The translations under genes were made by a program, and so were the position numbers. This document shows, piece by piece, positions 26,945 to 36,072 of a stretch of DNA of 64,000 bases. Source of the DNA: CATQHD01 sp965202675 (lineage in GTDB: Bacteria; Actinomycetota; Acidimicrobiia; Spongiisociales; Spongiisociaceae); NCBI GenBank assembly GCA_965202675.1, contig OZ241842.1, forward strand, positions 2,728,001 through 2,792,000, given 5' to 3'. How positions within the stretch are numbered: position 1 is the first letter of the stretch; the number at the start of each line of letters is the position of its first letter. The notes under the pieces were generated by a model. It did not search any database and was not told the origin of the DNA. It saw only the letters and a program-made list of their open reading frames with translations.

Positions 26945-27694
26945 GTGGGTATGCTCGACGGCAGGGTGATCATAATCACCGGAGGCGCCCGGGGGATCGG
27001 GCGCGCCTACGCCTTGGGGGTGTCGGCCGAGGGGGCCAAGGTGGTCATCGCCGATCTGCTGGACGGGTCGCCGGTGGTCGAGGAGCTGGCCGATTCGGGC
27101 GGCGAAGCCATGGCGTTCACCACCGACGTGAGCGACGAGGCTTCCACGGAGGCGATGGCGGCGGCGGCGGTGGAGCGGTTCGGACGGATCGACGCGCTGA
27201 TCAACAACGCCGCCATGTTCTCCGAGACCACCCGGGGCGCCTTCGACGAGCTGACGGTGGAGGAGTGGGACCGCACCTTCGAGGTCAACGTCCGAGGGGT
27301 GTGGCTGTGCGTCAAGGCGGTCCACCCCCATATGGCCGCCCGGGGTTACGGCAAGATCATCAACATCGCCTCGAACACCTGCTACAAGGGGACGATCGGG
27401 TTCCCCCACTACGTGGCCAGCAAGTCGGCCCTGCTGGGGCTGACCAGATGCCTGGCCAACGAGCTCGGTCCGGACGGGATCACGGTCAACGTCGTCTCGC
27501 CCGACCTGATCCCCAACCCCGGCCTCCGGCCCACCGACGCGGTCAGCGATGATTTCGTGGTGGCCGGCCGGGCGCTGCGGCGCACCCAGACGGCCGAGGA
27601 CATGGTGGGTACCATCATCTATCTGTGCTCGCCCGGCTCCGACTTCGTGACCGGCCAGGGTCTGCTGGTCAACGGAGGGGCCTATTTTGTCTGA
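26945..27694 (+). CDS. SDR-family NAD(P)-dependent oxidoreductase
   Basis: 249 residues from GTG 26945, with GGGAGG about ten bases upstream. The GTG start aligns with the MGMLDG start of its paralog at 28904. Classical SDR features: TGGARGIG at 12-19 for cofactor binding, NNAA near residue 80, and the catalytic HYVASKSALLG (Tyr-x-x-x-Lys) near residue 155. It oxidises or reduces a hydroxyl/keto group, plausibly a dihydrodiol or alcohol produced by the Rieske enzyme encoded 72 bp downstream. It is the first gene of an SDR-Rieske-SDR operon. Confidence 0.9.
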   Translation: MGMLDGRVIIITGGARGIGRAYALGVSAEGAKVVIADLLDGSPVVEELADSGGEAMAFTTDVSDEASTEAMAAAAVERFGRIDALINNAAMFSETTRGAFDELTVEEWDRTFEVNVRGVWLCVKAVHPHMAARGYGKIINIASNTCYKGTIGFPHYVASKSALLGLTRCLANELGPDGITVNVVSPDLIPNPGLRPTDAVSDDFVVAGRALRRTQTAEDMVGTIIYLCSPGSDFVTGQGLLVNGGAYFV

Positions 27695-27766
27695 TCCGGT
27701 CGAGAGGTACACGGCCCTCGGGATGTCCCCGCCGCCGCTTTCGGCGGAAAAAGGGAGGAGGTAAGG

Positions 27767-28819
27767 ATGGCGAAGCTCACTATGCAGGACCTGGCGGACC
27801 CGTTCACGCCGGAGGGATCTTCCAGATGGTACCGGGCCATGCGGCACTTCTGGCATCCGGTCGCCTACAGCGCCGACGTTGCCGAGGGCGAGATGATGCA
27901 GGGCCGGCTGCTCGGAGAGCGCATCCTCCTCGTCCGCAGCGGCGGCGAGGCGCGGGCCTTCATGGACGTATGCCGCCACAAGGGGGCGGCGCCTTCCCTG
28001 GGGTGGATCGAGGACGGCTGCATCCACTGCCCGTACCACGGCTGGACCTACGACATGGAGGGAAACCTGGTCGATATTCCTTCCCGCCCCGAACTGAACG
28101 GGATACTGAGGGTGGACCTGGTCCGCTACGAGTGCCGGGAGAGCGCCGGGTTGGTCTGGGTGTCCCTGGTGGACGAGCCGTGGGGCGACCCCCCCGGTCT
28201 GGCCGACTGGGGCGACCCCGCCATGCATTGGCAGTCGCCCCCCGTCTACGACTGGAACACCAGCGCCCCCAGGCGGCTGGAGAACTTCGTAGATTTCTCC
28301 CATTTCCCGTTCGTGCACGAGAACATCCTGGGCACCAGGGACAAGGCGGAGGTGGAGGACCACACCGTGTGGCGGGAAGGGCAGATGCTCCGCTTCGACC
28401 GGTTCGTCCAGGAGCCCAACGACGAGCGCATGAAGCAGATACTCGGCATCGAAGACGACATCGTTACCGTGGAGAACAAGTACTACCTGTCACTGCCCGG
28501 AACCATCTATCTGCTGCGGGTGTTCCCCAACGGCAAGCGCTACGGCCTGTACATGGTCTCATCGCCCACCGGACCCGCAACCTGCCGCAACTTCTGGCAT
28601 ATCGGCTCCGACTTCGCCCGAACCGACGAGGATCTGGCCTTCCTGGTGGACTTCGAGCTGATGGTGCTGGATCAGGATCAGCCGGTGGTGGAGTCGCAAT
28701 GGCCAGAACACCTGCCGGATCTGCTGAGCGCCGAGATGTACGTGAAGGTGGCCGACGACGTCACCCTGGCCTACCGGTCCTGGCTGTTCGAGCTGGCGGC
28801 CGAGTTTGCGGGGGAGTAG
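27767..28819 (+). CDS. Rieske non-heme iron oxygenase, catalytic subunit
   Basis: 350 residues, with a good AGGAGG site before ATG 27767. Rieske ligands are C69-x-H71 and C88-x-x-H91 (VCRHKGAAPSLGW, CPYHGWTYD). The non-heme iron site is LENFVDFSHFPFVHENILG, with H179 and H184. Catalytic-domain size fits single-component alpha subunits of the demethylase/monooxygenase branch. It is sandwiched between two SDR genes, so its hydroxylated product may be directly dehydrogenated. No ferredoxin or reductase is in this operon. Confidence 0.93.
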   Translation: MAKLTMQDLADPFTPEGSSRWYRAMRHFWHPVAYSADVAEGEMMQGRLLGERILLVRSGGEARAFMDVCRHKGAAPSLGWIEDGCIHCPYHGWTYDMEGNLVDIPSRPELNGILRVDLVRYECRESAGLVWVSLVDEPWGDPPGLADWGDPAMHWQSPPVYDWNTSAPRRLENFVDFSHFPFVHENILGTRDKAEVEDHTVWREGQMLRFDRFVQEPNDERMKQILGIEDDIVTVENKYYLSLPGTIYLLRVFPNGKRYGLYMVSSPTGPATCRNFWHIGSDFARTDEDLAFLVDFELMVLDQDQPVVESQWPEHLPDLLSAEMYVKVADDVTLAYRSWLFELAAEFAGE

Positions 28820-28903
28820 AGAACGGGAGCGGCAACCGGCCGCAAGGCGCGGGGTTCCTCCTCGACCGGAGATCCCGCCGGCGAAAAGAAGGGAGGGCGG
28901 CCG

Positions 28904-29659
28904 ATGGGCATGCTCGATGGTCAGGCAGTGATAGTAACCGGCGGCGCCGGCGGGATCGGGAGCGCCTACTGCCGGGGGCTGGCCCGTGAGGGGGCCTCTC
29001 TGGTGGTGGCCGACCTCGCCGACGGATCCGAGATGGCGGCGGAGGCCGAGGAGCTGGGCGCCGGGGGCGCCGTTTCGGTTCACGCGGATGTGAGCGACCC
29101 CGCCTCCGCCGAGGCGATGGCGAAGGCCGCCTATGACCGGTTCGGGAAGATCGACGCCCTGGTCAACAACGCCGCCTTCTACCTGTCGGCCACCCAGGGT
29201 CCGATGGAGGACATCCCGCCGGACGAGTGGGACCTGTGCTTCGCGGTGAACGTCAAGGGGCCGTGGCTGTGCGCCCGGGCGGTGTCGCCCTACATGCGGG
29301 CGCAGGGGAGCGGCAAGATCGTCAACATCGCCTCGATGACCGTGAACGACGGCACCCCGGGGTTCCTCCATTACGTGGCGTCGAAGGCGGCCATCTGGGG
29401 ACTCACCCGTTCCCTGGCCCGTGAGATGGGCGCCGACGGCATCTCGGTCAACACGCTGACCCCCGACTACATACCCCATGACGAGGCGTACGCGGCTAAG
29501 CAACCCGAGATAGACGGCCTCATCACCGCCCGCCGCGCCTTCAAGCGCACCCAGGTGCCCGACGACATGGTCGGCACCCTCCTCTACCTGGTCAGCCCCT
29601 GGTCGGACTTCGTAACCGGCCAGAACATCTGGGTGAACGGCGGTTCCGGCTTCCACTGA
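28904..29659 (+). CDS. SDR-family NAD(P)-dependent oxidoreductase
   Basis: 251 residues from ATG 28904, with GGGAGGG upstream. TGGAGGIG at 12-19, NNAA near residue 88, HYVASKAAIWG with the Tyr-x-x-x-Lys pair near residue 156. It is a close relative of the SDR at 26945; both start (M)GMLDG and share the VADL cofactor-strand end. It is the last gene of the SDR-Rieske-SDR operon, convergent with the secreted protein at 29695. The two SDRs could act on successive intermediates or on alternative substrates. Confidence 0.9.
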   Translation: MGMLDGQAVIVTGGAGGIGSAYCRGLAREGASLVVADLADGSEMAAEAEELGAGGAVSVHADVSDPASAEAMAKAAYDRFGKIDALVNNAAFYLSATQGPMEDIPPDEWDLCFAVNVKGPWLCARAVSPYMRAQGSGKIVNIASMTVNDGTPGFLHYVASKAAIWGLTRSLAREMGADGISVNTLTPDYIPHDEAYAAKQPEIDGLITARRAFKRTQVPDDMVGTLLYLVSPWSDFVTGQNIWVNGGSGFH

Positions 29660-29694
29660 ACGCCCCGCGCCGCCGAGAATCGGCCGGCGCCGGA

Positions 29695-30258
29695 TCACTC
29701 TTTGCCGGGCCGCCTCCTCAGGCGATGCAACGCGAACGCTCCGGCGGCCAGGATCGACAAACCCGCGGCGGCGGCCGCCGCGGCCGGAAAGTTGTTCGTT
29801 TCCTCTGGGGCTGCGCCCGGAAGGGTGATCGTTTCGTCCGGCGGGTATCCGGGTCCGAACACCTCTTCGAGCTCGCCGATGGAGACACTCGATCCGCACA
29901 AATGCACTGTGAGGCCGCCTTCTTCCCCGAACGCCGCCACCCCGACGATGCTCTCCCCGCCGAAGGATATGCCGCAGGTGCCGGCCTCGGGCCCGGTGCG
30001 AACCTCGATGCGAGGACCGGCCCGCCCTTTGTACACCCGGTAGACTTCGAGCACCAAGGCTGTCGACACCCATCCGGGTGTGTCGGGGAGCGGGATCCGC
30101 TCGATCTGGCGCCCGGTGAAGGCCACCGTTACCTCATCGGCGTAATCGGCCAGGTCGGCGGGCATGCAGGAACACGCACGCGCGGTGTGGGGAGTTGCCA
30201 GAAGCGCCGCCAGGGCGGCCGTTGCCGCGAGCGCCGCCCGAAACCGGGTTGCCGCCAT
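29695..30258 (-). CDS. Secreted, membrane-anchored protein with TIMP/netrin-like N-terminal CSC motif
   Basis: 187 residues. A signal peptide (residues 1-28) ends TARA and precedes CSCMPADL, so cleavage after Ala28 would expose Cys29 as the mature N-terminus. That CSCxP arrangement is the N-terminal signature of the TIMP/NTR (netrin-like) fold. Further cysteines (AGTCGIS and VHLCGSS) could form the expected disulfides. The C-terminus has a hydrophobic helix (AAAAAAAGLSILAAGAFAL) and a basic tail (HRLRRRPGKE), indicating membrane anchoring with the domain outside. Function unknown: bacterial NTR-like proteins are poorly characterised, and inhibitory activity toward metalloproteases should not be assumed. 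Confidence 0.75.
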   Translation of the reverse strand: MAATRFRAALAATAALAALLATPHTARACSCMPADLADYADEVTVAFTGRQIERIPLPDTPGWVSTALVLEVYRVYKGRAGPRIEVRTGPEAGTCGISFGGESIVGVAAFGEEGGLTVHLCGSSVSIGELEEVFGPGYPPDETITLPGAAPEETNNFPAAAAAAAGLSILAAGAFALHRLRRRPGKE

Positions 30259-30358
30259 GTTGCGGACCTTCCTCCCGTGTAGGGCATGCTCAGGTTAGCC
30301 GGTCTGTTTTATCCTTCGCGAGATCAACGGTCTTGCAAGCGGCGGCTTGACAGGCGGC

Positions 30359-30373
30359 ATAGATATAATCAAT
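30359..30373. promoter_or_regulatory. ATAGAT-N3-ATCAAT motif before the FAD oxidoreductase
   Basis: ATAGAT (30359-30364), ATA, ATCAAT (30368-30373), 35 bp before GTG 30409. A TTGACA at 30347-30352 lies only 11 bp before an overlapping TATAAT, too close for a normal promoter; a -10 near 30370-30375 (CAATAT) with 17-bp spacing is possible, so the motif may overlap the promoter. Confidence 0.55.
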
Positions 30374-30408
30374 ATTCGGAGAAGTCGAAGTGAGGAAACG
30401 GAGGGCGC

Positions 30409-32013
30409 GTGGCGGACGGGACTTTTGACGGCATCATCGTAGGCGGCGGTTACAACGGCCTCACCCTGGGCGGCTACATGGCCAAGCAGGGCCTGCGGAT
30501 GCTGGTGCTCGAGCGGCGGATGGCGTACGGGGGCGCCACCATCACCGAGGAGGTGACCAAGCCCGGCTTCTACCACAACCTGCACGCCAACTTCATCTGG
30601 TCCTACGGCCCTCCCCACCAGGACTTCGAGCTGCACCGCTACGGCCTCGAGCTGATGCGGGGCGAGGTAGAGCGGGCCTACCTGTTCGAGGACGGCGCCG
30701 AGCTGCTCACCTACACCGACGACCCGCAGCGCACCTACCGGCAGTTCAAGGGCCTGATCCCCAAGTCCGACCTCGACGCCATGGAAGACGTGTACCACCG
30801 CTTCCTCACCAAGGTGGAGGAGGAGTTCTACGCGCCCCCCAAGCCCACGTCCGAGCGGGGGGCGGGGCTGGGGGACGCCGACCGGGCCGAGTACCAGCGG
30901 CTGTGCGGCATGACCGGACGGGAAGCCATGGACGAGCTCTACGAGAGCGACCGGCTGAAGACCTGGATGGCCATGAACGCCTGCGTCCGGGGCATGCCGG
31001 ACTTCGCCGCCGGAGTGGGCGACTTCTTCCTCCGCTACGCCGCCTCGCCCCGCCTGAGCATCGTGCGCGGCGGCACCCACCAGATAGCCCGCTCGCTGGC
31101 CGCCTTCTTCCACGCCCACGGCGGGATCATCCTCACCGGGGCGCACGTGGACAAGATCGACATCGAGGGAGGCCGGGCGGTCGGCGTGACCCTGTCGGAC
31201 GGGCGCTCCTTCCGCGCCGAGAAGTTCGTGGCGTCGGCCGTCGACCCGCCGGCCACCTTCCTGCAGATGGTGGGGGAGGAGCACATCTCATCCGAGATCG
31301 CCCAGCGCTGCCGGGACTGGGAGATCGAGTTCCACACCGCCCTGTTCGGCTTCCACGCCGCCTCCGAGGTAGCGCCCGACTACTCGGCCAAGTACTCGGA
31401 GGAGGCCAACAAGGGCCTGGCCATCTTCTTCGGGGTCAACACCCTGGCCGAGCTCGACAAGCACTGGGAGGAGATCGGCCGGGGAAAGATCCCCTCGGCG
31501 CTGGGCGGCGACGCCTGCTGCCATACGATGATCGACCCCTCCTACGCTCCGGAGGGCAAGCACACCCTGCTGTTCTGGCAGTTCGGGCCCCCGGCCGACA
31601 AACTGGAGAACGGCGCCAAGACCTACGACGACATCAAGGACGAGCTGCTCGAGCGGATGCGGGCCCGCTGGGCCGAGTACGCGCCCAACCTGACCGGCGA
31701 CAACATGCTGGCCACCTACGCCTACACGCCGGACGACATCCAGAACCGGATCATCAACATGGTCGGCGGCGGATGCCGGCAGGGCGCCTACACCAACAAC
31801 CAGTGGGGTTACACCCGCCCCTTCCCGGAGGCGAGCGGCTACCGCACCCCGATCGACGGCCTGTATCTGTGCGGATCTGCCTGCCATCCGGGGGGTTCGA
31901 TCCACTTCGGCCCCGGTTACAACGCCGCCAACGTGATCGTCGAGGACCTGGGCCGGGAACGCTGGTGGCCGCCCTACCGGATCTTGGGCAAGCCGGTGCT
32001 GTCGAGCCGATAG
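30409..32013 (+). CDS. FAD-dependent oxidoreductase (phytoene desaturase/amine oxidase-like)
   Basis: 534 residues from GTG 30409, with GGAGGGCG upstream. The Rossmann motif is IIVGGGYNGLTLGGYMAKQG (dinucleotide binding, residues 9-28), followed by LVLERR, the adenine-ribose acidic end. The C-terminal FAD-binding segment reads LYLCGSACHPGGSIHFGPGYNAA. This is the CrtI-type NAD(P)/FAD oxidoreductase family seen for desaturases and related dehydrogenases. No carotenoid genes are adjacent, and it precedes a BMP importer operon, so a catabolic dehydrogenation is more likely than carotenoid synthesis. The substrate is unknown. Confidence 0.88.
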   Translation: MADGTFDGIIVGGGYNGLTLGGYMAKQGLRMLVLERRMAYGGATITEEVTKPGFYHNLHANFIWSYGPPHQDFELHRYGLELMRGEVERAYLFEDGAELLTYTDDPQRTYRQFKGLIPKSDLDAMEDVYHRFLTKVEEEFYAPPKPTSERGAGLGDADRAEYQRLCGMTGREAMDELYESDRLKTWMAMNACVRGMPDFAAGVGDFFLRYAASPRLSIVRGGTHQIARSLAAFFHAHGGIILTGAHVDKIDIEGGRAVGVTLSDGRSFRAEKFVASAVDPPATFLQMVGEEHISSEIAQRCRDWEIEFHTALFGFHAASEVAPDYSAKYSEEANKGLAIFFGVNTLAELDKHWEEIGRGKIPSALGGDACCHTMIDPSYAPEGKHTLLFWQFGPPADKLENGAKTYDDIKDELLERMRARWAEYAPNLTGDNMLATYAYTPDDIQNRIINMVGGGCRQGAYTNNQWGYTRPFPEASGYRTPIDGLYLCGSACHPGGSIHFGPGYNAANVIVEDLGRERWWPPYRILGKPVLSSR

Positions 32014-32143
32014 CAGGAGGCAGAACGACGGCCCGTCGAGCCTATCGAGTATGTAAGGTTCCGGCACAGCGGTCCGCACGGCGCCCATCCTCTTGGATCG
32101 ACCCTGCGGCAAAGACAAACAAACACGGAGGAGGGAAGCCGTG

Positions 32144-33250
32144 ATGAAGAAAGTCAGGAACCGAGGGTGGTTCGCCCCGGTTGCGCTTGCTCTGGCGATG
32201 GCGGCGGCGGCCTGCGGCGGCGGCGCCGAGGAGACCACCACCACGGCGGCGCCCGCCGCGGCCCAGGCCGCGGACACCACCGCCCCGCCGACCACCGCGG
32301 CGGCGGAGATGACGGCGCCGACCGAGCTGAACATCGCCATGATCCTGCTCGGGGTGAAAGAAGAGCCGTGGTACGCCACGATGATCGACAGCATCAACCG
32401 GGCGGTGGAAGCCAGGCCGTACGATCTCGACATCAACCTGGATGTAATCGAGAACATCGCCTACGCCGACGGTGAGCGGGTGATCCGCGAGCTTGCCGCC
32501 GCCGGCGGGCACGAGATGATCATCGCCCACAGCACCTACTCGGACGCGGTCGACGCGGTCAACGACGACTACCCCGGCATTGCCTTCGTGTTCTCCGGTT
32601 CGGGCAACGAACCGGTGGGCGGCAACGGCTTCTGGCTAGATGTTTTCATCCATGAGCCCGCCTATCTGGCCGGGATCGCGGCGGGCATGATGACCGAGAC
32701 CAACCAGATCAGCGCGGTGGCGGCTTTCCCGTTCCCGAACGTGAACGGCCCGCTCAACGCCTGGGTGGCCGGCGCCCGGTCGGTCAATCCCGATATCGAG
32801 GCTTCGGTTACCTACATCGAGAGCTGGTTCGATCCGGCTACGGCCAAGGAATCGGCCGCCGCCCAGATCTCGGCCGGCTCCGACATGGTCTACGCCGAGC
32901 GCTTCGGCCCCTACGAGGCGGTCCAGGAAGCCGACGGGGTGTACGCCTTCGGACACTTCTCCGATCAGGTGGGGTTCGCGCCGGACGTGGTGCTCACCGG
33001 TCCGGTGGCCCTCTGGGATCCGGCTTTCATGACGGTGGTAGACGCCTGGTGGGCGTATCAGACGGAAGGAACCCCCTACGACGCCCCGATGGAACGGATC
33101 ATCTTCTACATGGAGGACGGCGGGTCGGACATCGGAACCCTGAACGAAGACCTGATCCCCGCCGACGTACGAGCGGCGGTGGAAGAAGCCAGGGACCAGA
33201 TCCTCAGCGGCGAGCTGACGGTGTCGTTCGACGAGGGGCCCATCGAGTAG
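32144..33250 (+). CDS. BMP-family substrate-binding lipoprotein (tandem copy 1)
   Basis: 368 residues from ATG 32144, with GGAGGAGGG upstream. Signal peptide with lipobox MAAAAC; Cys24 is lipidated. A Thr/Ala-rich linker follows. Lobe 1 begins ELNIAMILLGVKEEPWYATM. The family hinge and ligand-region blocks include VIENIAYADGERVIREL, PGIAFVFSGSGNEPVGGNGF and VTYIESWFDPATAKESAAAQ. It is a tandem duplicate of the gene at 33418 and feeds the ATPase/permeases at 34503-38167. Compared with the binding protein at 1753 it is a distinct subfamily (EEPWYATMIDS instead of DGGWNQAYEV). Confidence 0.92.
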   Translation: MKKVRNRGWFAPVALALAMAAAACGGGAEETTTTAAPAAAQAADTTAPPTTAAAEMTAPTELNIAMILLGVKEEPWYATMIDSINRAVEARPYDLDINLDVIENIAYADGERVIRELAAAGGHEMIIAHSTYSDAVDAVNDDYPGIAFVFSGSGNEPVGGNGFWLDVFIHEPAYLAGIAAGMMTETNQISAVAAFPFPNVNGPLNAWVAGARSVNPDIEASVTYIESWFDPATAKESAAAQISAGSDMVYAERFGPYEAVQEADGVYAFGHFSDQVGFAPDVVLTGPVALWDPAFMTVVDAWWAYQTEGTPYDAPMERIIFYMEDGGSDIGTLNEDLIPADVRAAVEEARDQILSGELTVSFDEGPIE

Positions 33251-33417
33251 CGCCGCCGCACAGGACCCGGGAAAGAGCATGCAGGAAAGCCCCCGAAGTG
33301 AGAAGCTGCCGGCTGCTCTTCCCCGTACACGAAACCGCGATGGAACCGCGGTCGGAGGGCTTCCGTTGCCGGCGCGCAAGGAGCGGCGGCGGTCCGGAAG
33401 ACAGGGAGGCGGGCGTC

Positions 33418-34491
33418 ATCTACAGGCCGGCGGAGACACGGTGGCTGATCCCGGCGGCGGCGGTGATCGCCCTGGCGGCGGCCTGCGGAGGCGGAGACGC
33501 GCCGACCGCAGTGACCCAGACCGTTGTCACTCAGGCGGCCGCCGCCGAGGAAGCCCCCGATGCATTGACCGATCTGGACATCGTCATGCTCATGGTCTCG
33601 GTGCGCGAAGAACCCTGGTACGCAACGCTGATAGACACCATCGACCTGGCGATCGAGCTGCGGCTCAACGGCCTGGACATCACCTTGGACGTGATCGAGA
33701 ACATCTCCTACGCCGACGGCGAGCGGGTGATCCGCGAGCTGGCCTCCGGCGGAAAGTACGAGATGATCATCGGCCACGGCGCCTACTCGGACGCGGTCGA
33801 CGCGGTCAACGACGACTACCCCGACATTGCCTTCGTGTTCTCCGGCCCGGACAACGAACCGGTGGGCGGCAACGCCTACTGGATCGACGCGTCCGTCCAT
33901 GAACCGGCCTACCTGGCCGGGATAATCGCCGGGGCGATGACCGAGACCGACCGCATCAGCGCGGTGGCCGCCTTCCCCTTTCCCAACGTGAACGCCCCTT
34001 TGAACGCCTGGATAGCGGGGGCGCGGTCGGTCAACCCCGACGTAAAGCACACCATCACCTACATCGAGAGCTGGTTCGATCCCGCCAAGGCCGAGGAATC
34101 GGCGGCCGCCCAGATCGCGGCCGGTTCCGACATGGTGTACGCCGAGAGCTTCGGCGTCTTCGAAGCGGTGTCGGAGGCGGAAGGCGTGTATACGTTCGGC
34201 CACTTCGCCGACCAGCTGGGGTTTGTTCCCCAGGTGCTCACCAGCTCGGCGGCGGTGTGGGATCCGGCCTTCCGGACCGTCCTCGACGCGTGGTGGGACC
34301 ACCGCGCGGAAGGCCGGCCCTACGACGCCCCGATGGAGAGCATCGTTTATTCGATGGCCGACGGCGGGTCGGACATCGGGGAGATCAGCGATCAGGTGCC
34401 GGTCGAGGTCAGGATCGCGGTGGAGGAAACCCGCGAGGATATCATCGCCGGCCGGCTGAGGGTGGAGCTCGACGAGGGGCCGGTGGAGTGA
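33418..34491 (+). CDS. BMP-family substrate-binding lipoprotein (tandem copy 2, apparent ATC start)
   Basis: 357 residues if translation begins at ATC 33418. GGGAGG lies at 33404-33409, eight bases upstream, and the result is a normal 22-residue lipoprotein signal peptide ending AVIALAAAC. The only in-frame ATG nearby (33340) has no ribosome site and would add 26 residues of Arg/Gly-rich, poorly conserved sequence. The body closely follows copy 1: REEPWYATLIDTI, VIENISYADGERVIREL, TYIESWFDPAKAEESAAAQ. The linker is shorter and less Thr-rich. Two binding proteins on one importer suggest broadened or alternative ligand capture. Confidence 0.85.
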   Translation: MYRPAETRWLIPAAAVIALAAACGGGDAPTAVTQTVVTQAAAAEEAPDALTDLDIVMLMVSVREEPWYATLIDTIDLAIELRLNGLDITLDVIENISYADGERVIRELASGGKYEMIIGHGAYSDAVDAVNDDYPDIAFVFSGPDNEPVGGNAYWIDASVHEPAYLAGIIAGAMTETDRISAVAAFPFPNVNAPLNAWIAGARSVNPDVKHTITYIESWFDPAKAEESAAAQIAAGSDMVYAESFGVFEAVSEAEGVYTFGHFADQLGFVPQVLTSSAAVWDPAFRTVLDAWWDHRAEGRPYDAPMESIVYSMADGGSDIGEISDQVPVEVRIAVEETREDIIAGRLRVELDEGPVE

Positions 34492-34502
34492 AAGGTGGCC
34501 CG

Positions 34503-36068
34503 ATGACCGAACAGTCCGCCGCCGGGAGCGTGATCCTCGAGGTCGACGGGGTAAGCAAGCACTTCCCCGGGGTGCTGGCCAACGATGCGGTGAGCGTGGC
34601 CGTCCGCCAAGGGGAGATCCACTGCCTGCTGGGTGAGAACGGGGCCGGCAAGACCACCCTCGCCGACATCCTCTACGGCGTCCACCACCCCGACGAGGGG
34701 TCCCTCTACCTCAAGGGGGAGCCCCTGGAAATGTCGTCCCCCAAGGACGCCATCGGGGCGGGGATCGGCATGGTGCACCAGCACTTCGAGTTCGTGCCCC
34801 CCATGTCGGTCATAGAGAACGTGATCATCGGGACCCACGCCAAACAGTGGTTGGACATGGGAGAGGCGCGCCGCCGCCTGCAGGAGCTGTTCGACGACTA
34901 CGACGTGCGGATCGACCCCGACGCCGAGGTGGGCCGGCTGTCGGTGGGCGAGCAGCAATGGATAGAGATATTCAAGACCCTCTACTTCGGGCTGGAGGTA
35001 CTGATCCTCGACGAACCCACCGCGGTGCTGACCCCGCAGGGCGTGGATCAGCTGTTCCGCATCCTGCGCCAGATGCGCGCAGAGGGCCTCACCGTCATCC
35101 TCATCACCCACAAGCTCAACGAGGTGATGGAGATTTCCGACCGGGTAACCGTGCTCCGGCGCGGCAAGGTGGTGGACACCGTAAACACAGCCGATGTCAC
35201 CCGCCAGGATCTGGCGCGGATGATGGTGGGGCGGGACGTGGTTTTCACCGTCGAGAACGAGGGCGGGACTCCGGGGAATCCGCTGCTGGAGGTGGACGAC
35301 GTCTACCTGGAGAGCGAATCGGGCCGCGGCTCCTTGGAAGGCCTTTCGCTCACGGTCCGGGAAGGGGAGATACTGGGCATCGCCGGAGTGTCCGGCAACG
35401 GCCAGAACGCCCTGTTCGACGCCCTGGTGGGGATCCGGGCGCCGGAGTCCGGGGATATCCGGCTGGGCGGGCGGTCCGTCGCCGGCCTGTCCGCCCGCAA
35501 GATCGCCGCCTTGGGGGTGGCCAGCGTTCCGGGAGACCGGATCCGCCAGGGGCTGGTCATGGACTTCCGGGTGAAGGAGAACCTCATCCTCGGACGCCAC
35601 CGCTCCCGGCCGTACGCATCCTGGGGGGTGCTGAGGCGCAGGCCGGTGGACGACTTCGCCAGGCAGTCGATTGACGAGTTCGAGATCATGACCCCCTCCG
35701 CTTCCCACGTGACCCGGACCCTCTCGGGAGGCAACCTGCAGAAGGTCATCATGGCCCGCGAGCTGTCCAGGACGCCCAAGCTGTTGGTGGTCCACCAGCC
35801 GACCCGGGGCCTCGACATCGGCGCCGCCGAGTACGTGCGCCGCCGTTTGATCCAGGAGCGGGACAACGGCGCCGGCGTGCTCCTGATGTCCGAGGACCTC
35901 GACGAGATTTTCAACCTGTCCGACCGGATCGCCGTCATATACGAGGGCCGGATCATGGCCGAGGCCCGGCCCGGCGATACGGATCTCCAGGAGATCGGCC
36001 TCTGGATGGCCGGGATCACCTCCGAGCCGGCCGCGGCCGGAGCGGCGGCCGCCGGAGGAGCGGGATGA
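34503..36068 (+). CDS. BMP-type ABC transporter ATP-binding protein
   Basis: 521 residues from ATG 34503, 11 bp after the binding-protein stop, with AAAGGTGG before it. Tandem nucleotide-binding domains: the first has GENGAGKTT at 44-52, SVGEQQWIEIFKTL as the variant signature and VLILDEPTAVLTP as Walker B. The second has the degenerate GVSGNGQNAL loop and LSGGNLQKV. It energises the second BMP importer. The C-terminal tail after GLWMAGI is a short Ala/Gly-rich extension. An open frame reaching back to 34257 is a shadow of the preceding gene. Confidence 0.93.
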   Translation: MTEQSAAGSVILEVDGVSKHFPGVLANDAVSVAVRQGEIHCLLGENGAGKTTLADILYGVHHPDEGSLYLKGEPLEMSSPKDAIGAGIGMVHQHFEFVPPMSVIENVIIGTHAKQWLDMGEARRRLQELFDDYDVRIDPDAEVGRLSVGEQQWIEIFKTLYFGLEVLILDEPTAVLTPQGVDQLFRILRQMRAEGLTVILITHKLNEVMEISDRVTVLRRGKVVDTVNTADVTRQDLARMMVGRDVVFTVENEGGTPGNPLLEVDDVYLESESGRGSLEGLSLTVREGEILGIAGVSGNGQNALFDALVGIRAPESGDIRLGGRSVAGLSARKIAALGVASVPGDRIRQGLVMDFRVKENLILGRHRSRPYASWGVLRRRPVDDFARQSIDEFEIMTPSASHVTRTLSGGNLQKVIMARELSRTPKLLVVHQPTRGLDIGAAEYVRRRLIQERDNGAGVLLMSEDLDEIFNLSDRIAVIYEGRIMAEARPGDTDLQEIGLWMAGITSEPAAAGAAAAGGAG

Positions 36069-36072
36069 GCGG

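Noticed and set aside
30347..30369. TTGACA...TATAAT as a consensus promoter for the FAD oxidoreductase
   Set aside because: The two hexamers are separated by only 11 bp, too close for sigma-A recognition; TATAAT here is part of the recurring ATAGAT-N3-ATCAAT motif.
30409..32013. Carotenoid biosynthesis desaturase
   Set aside because: CrtI-like fold only; no phytoene synthase or other carotenoid genes nearby, and it precedes a nucleoside-type importer.
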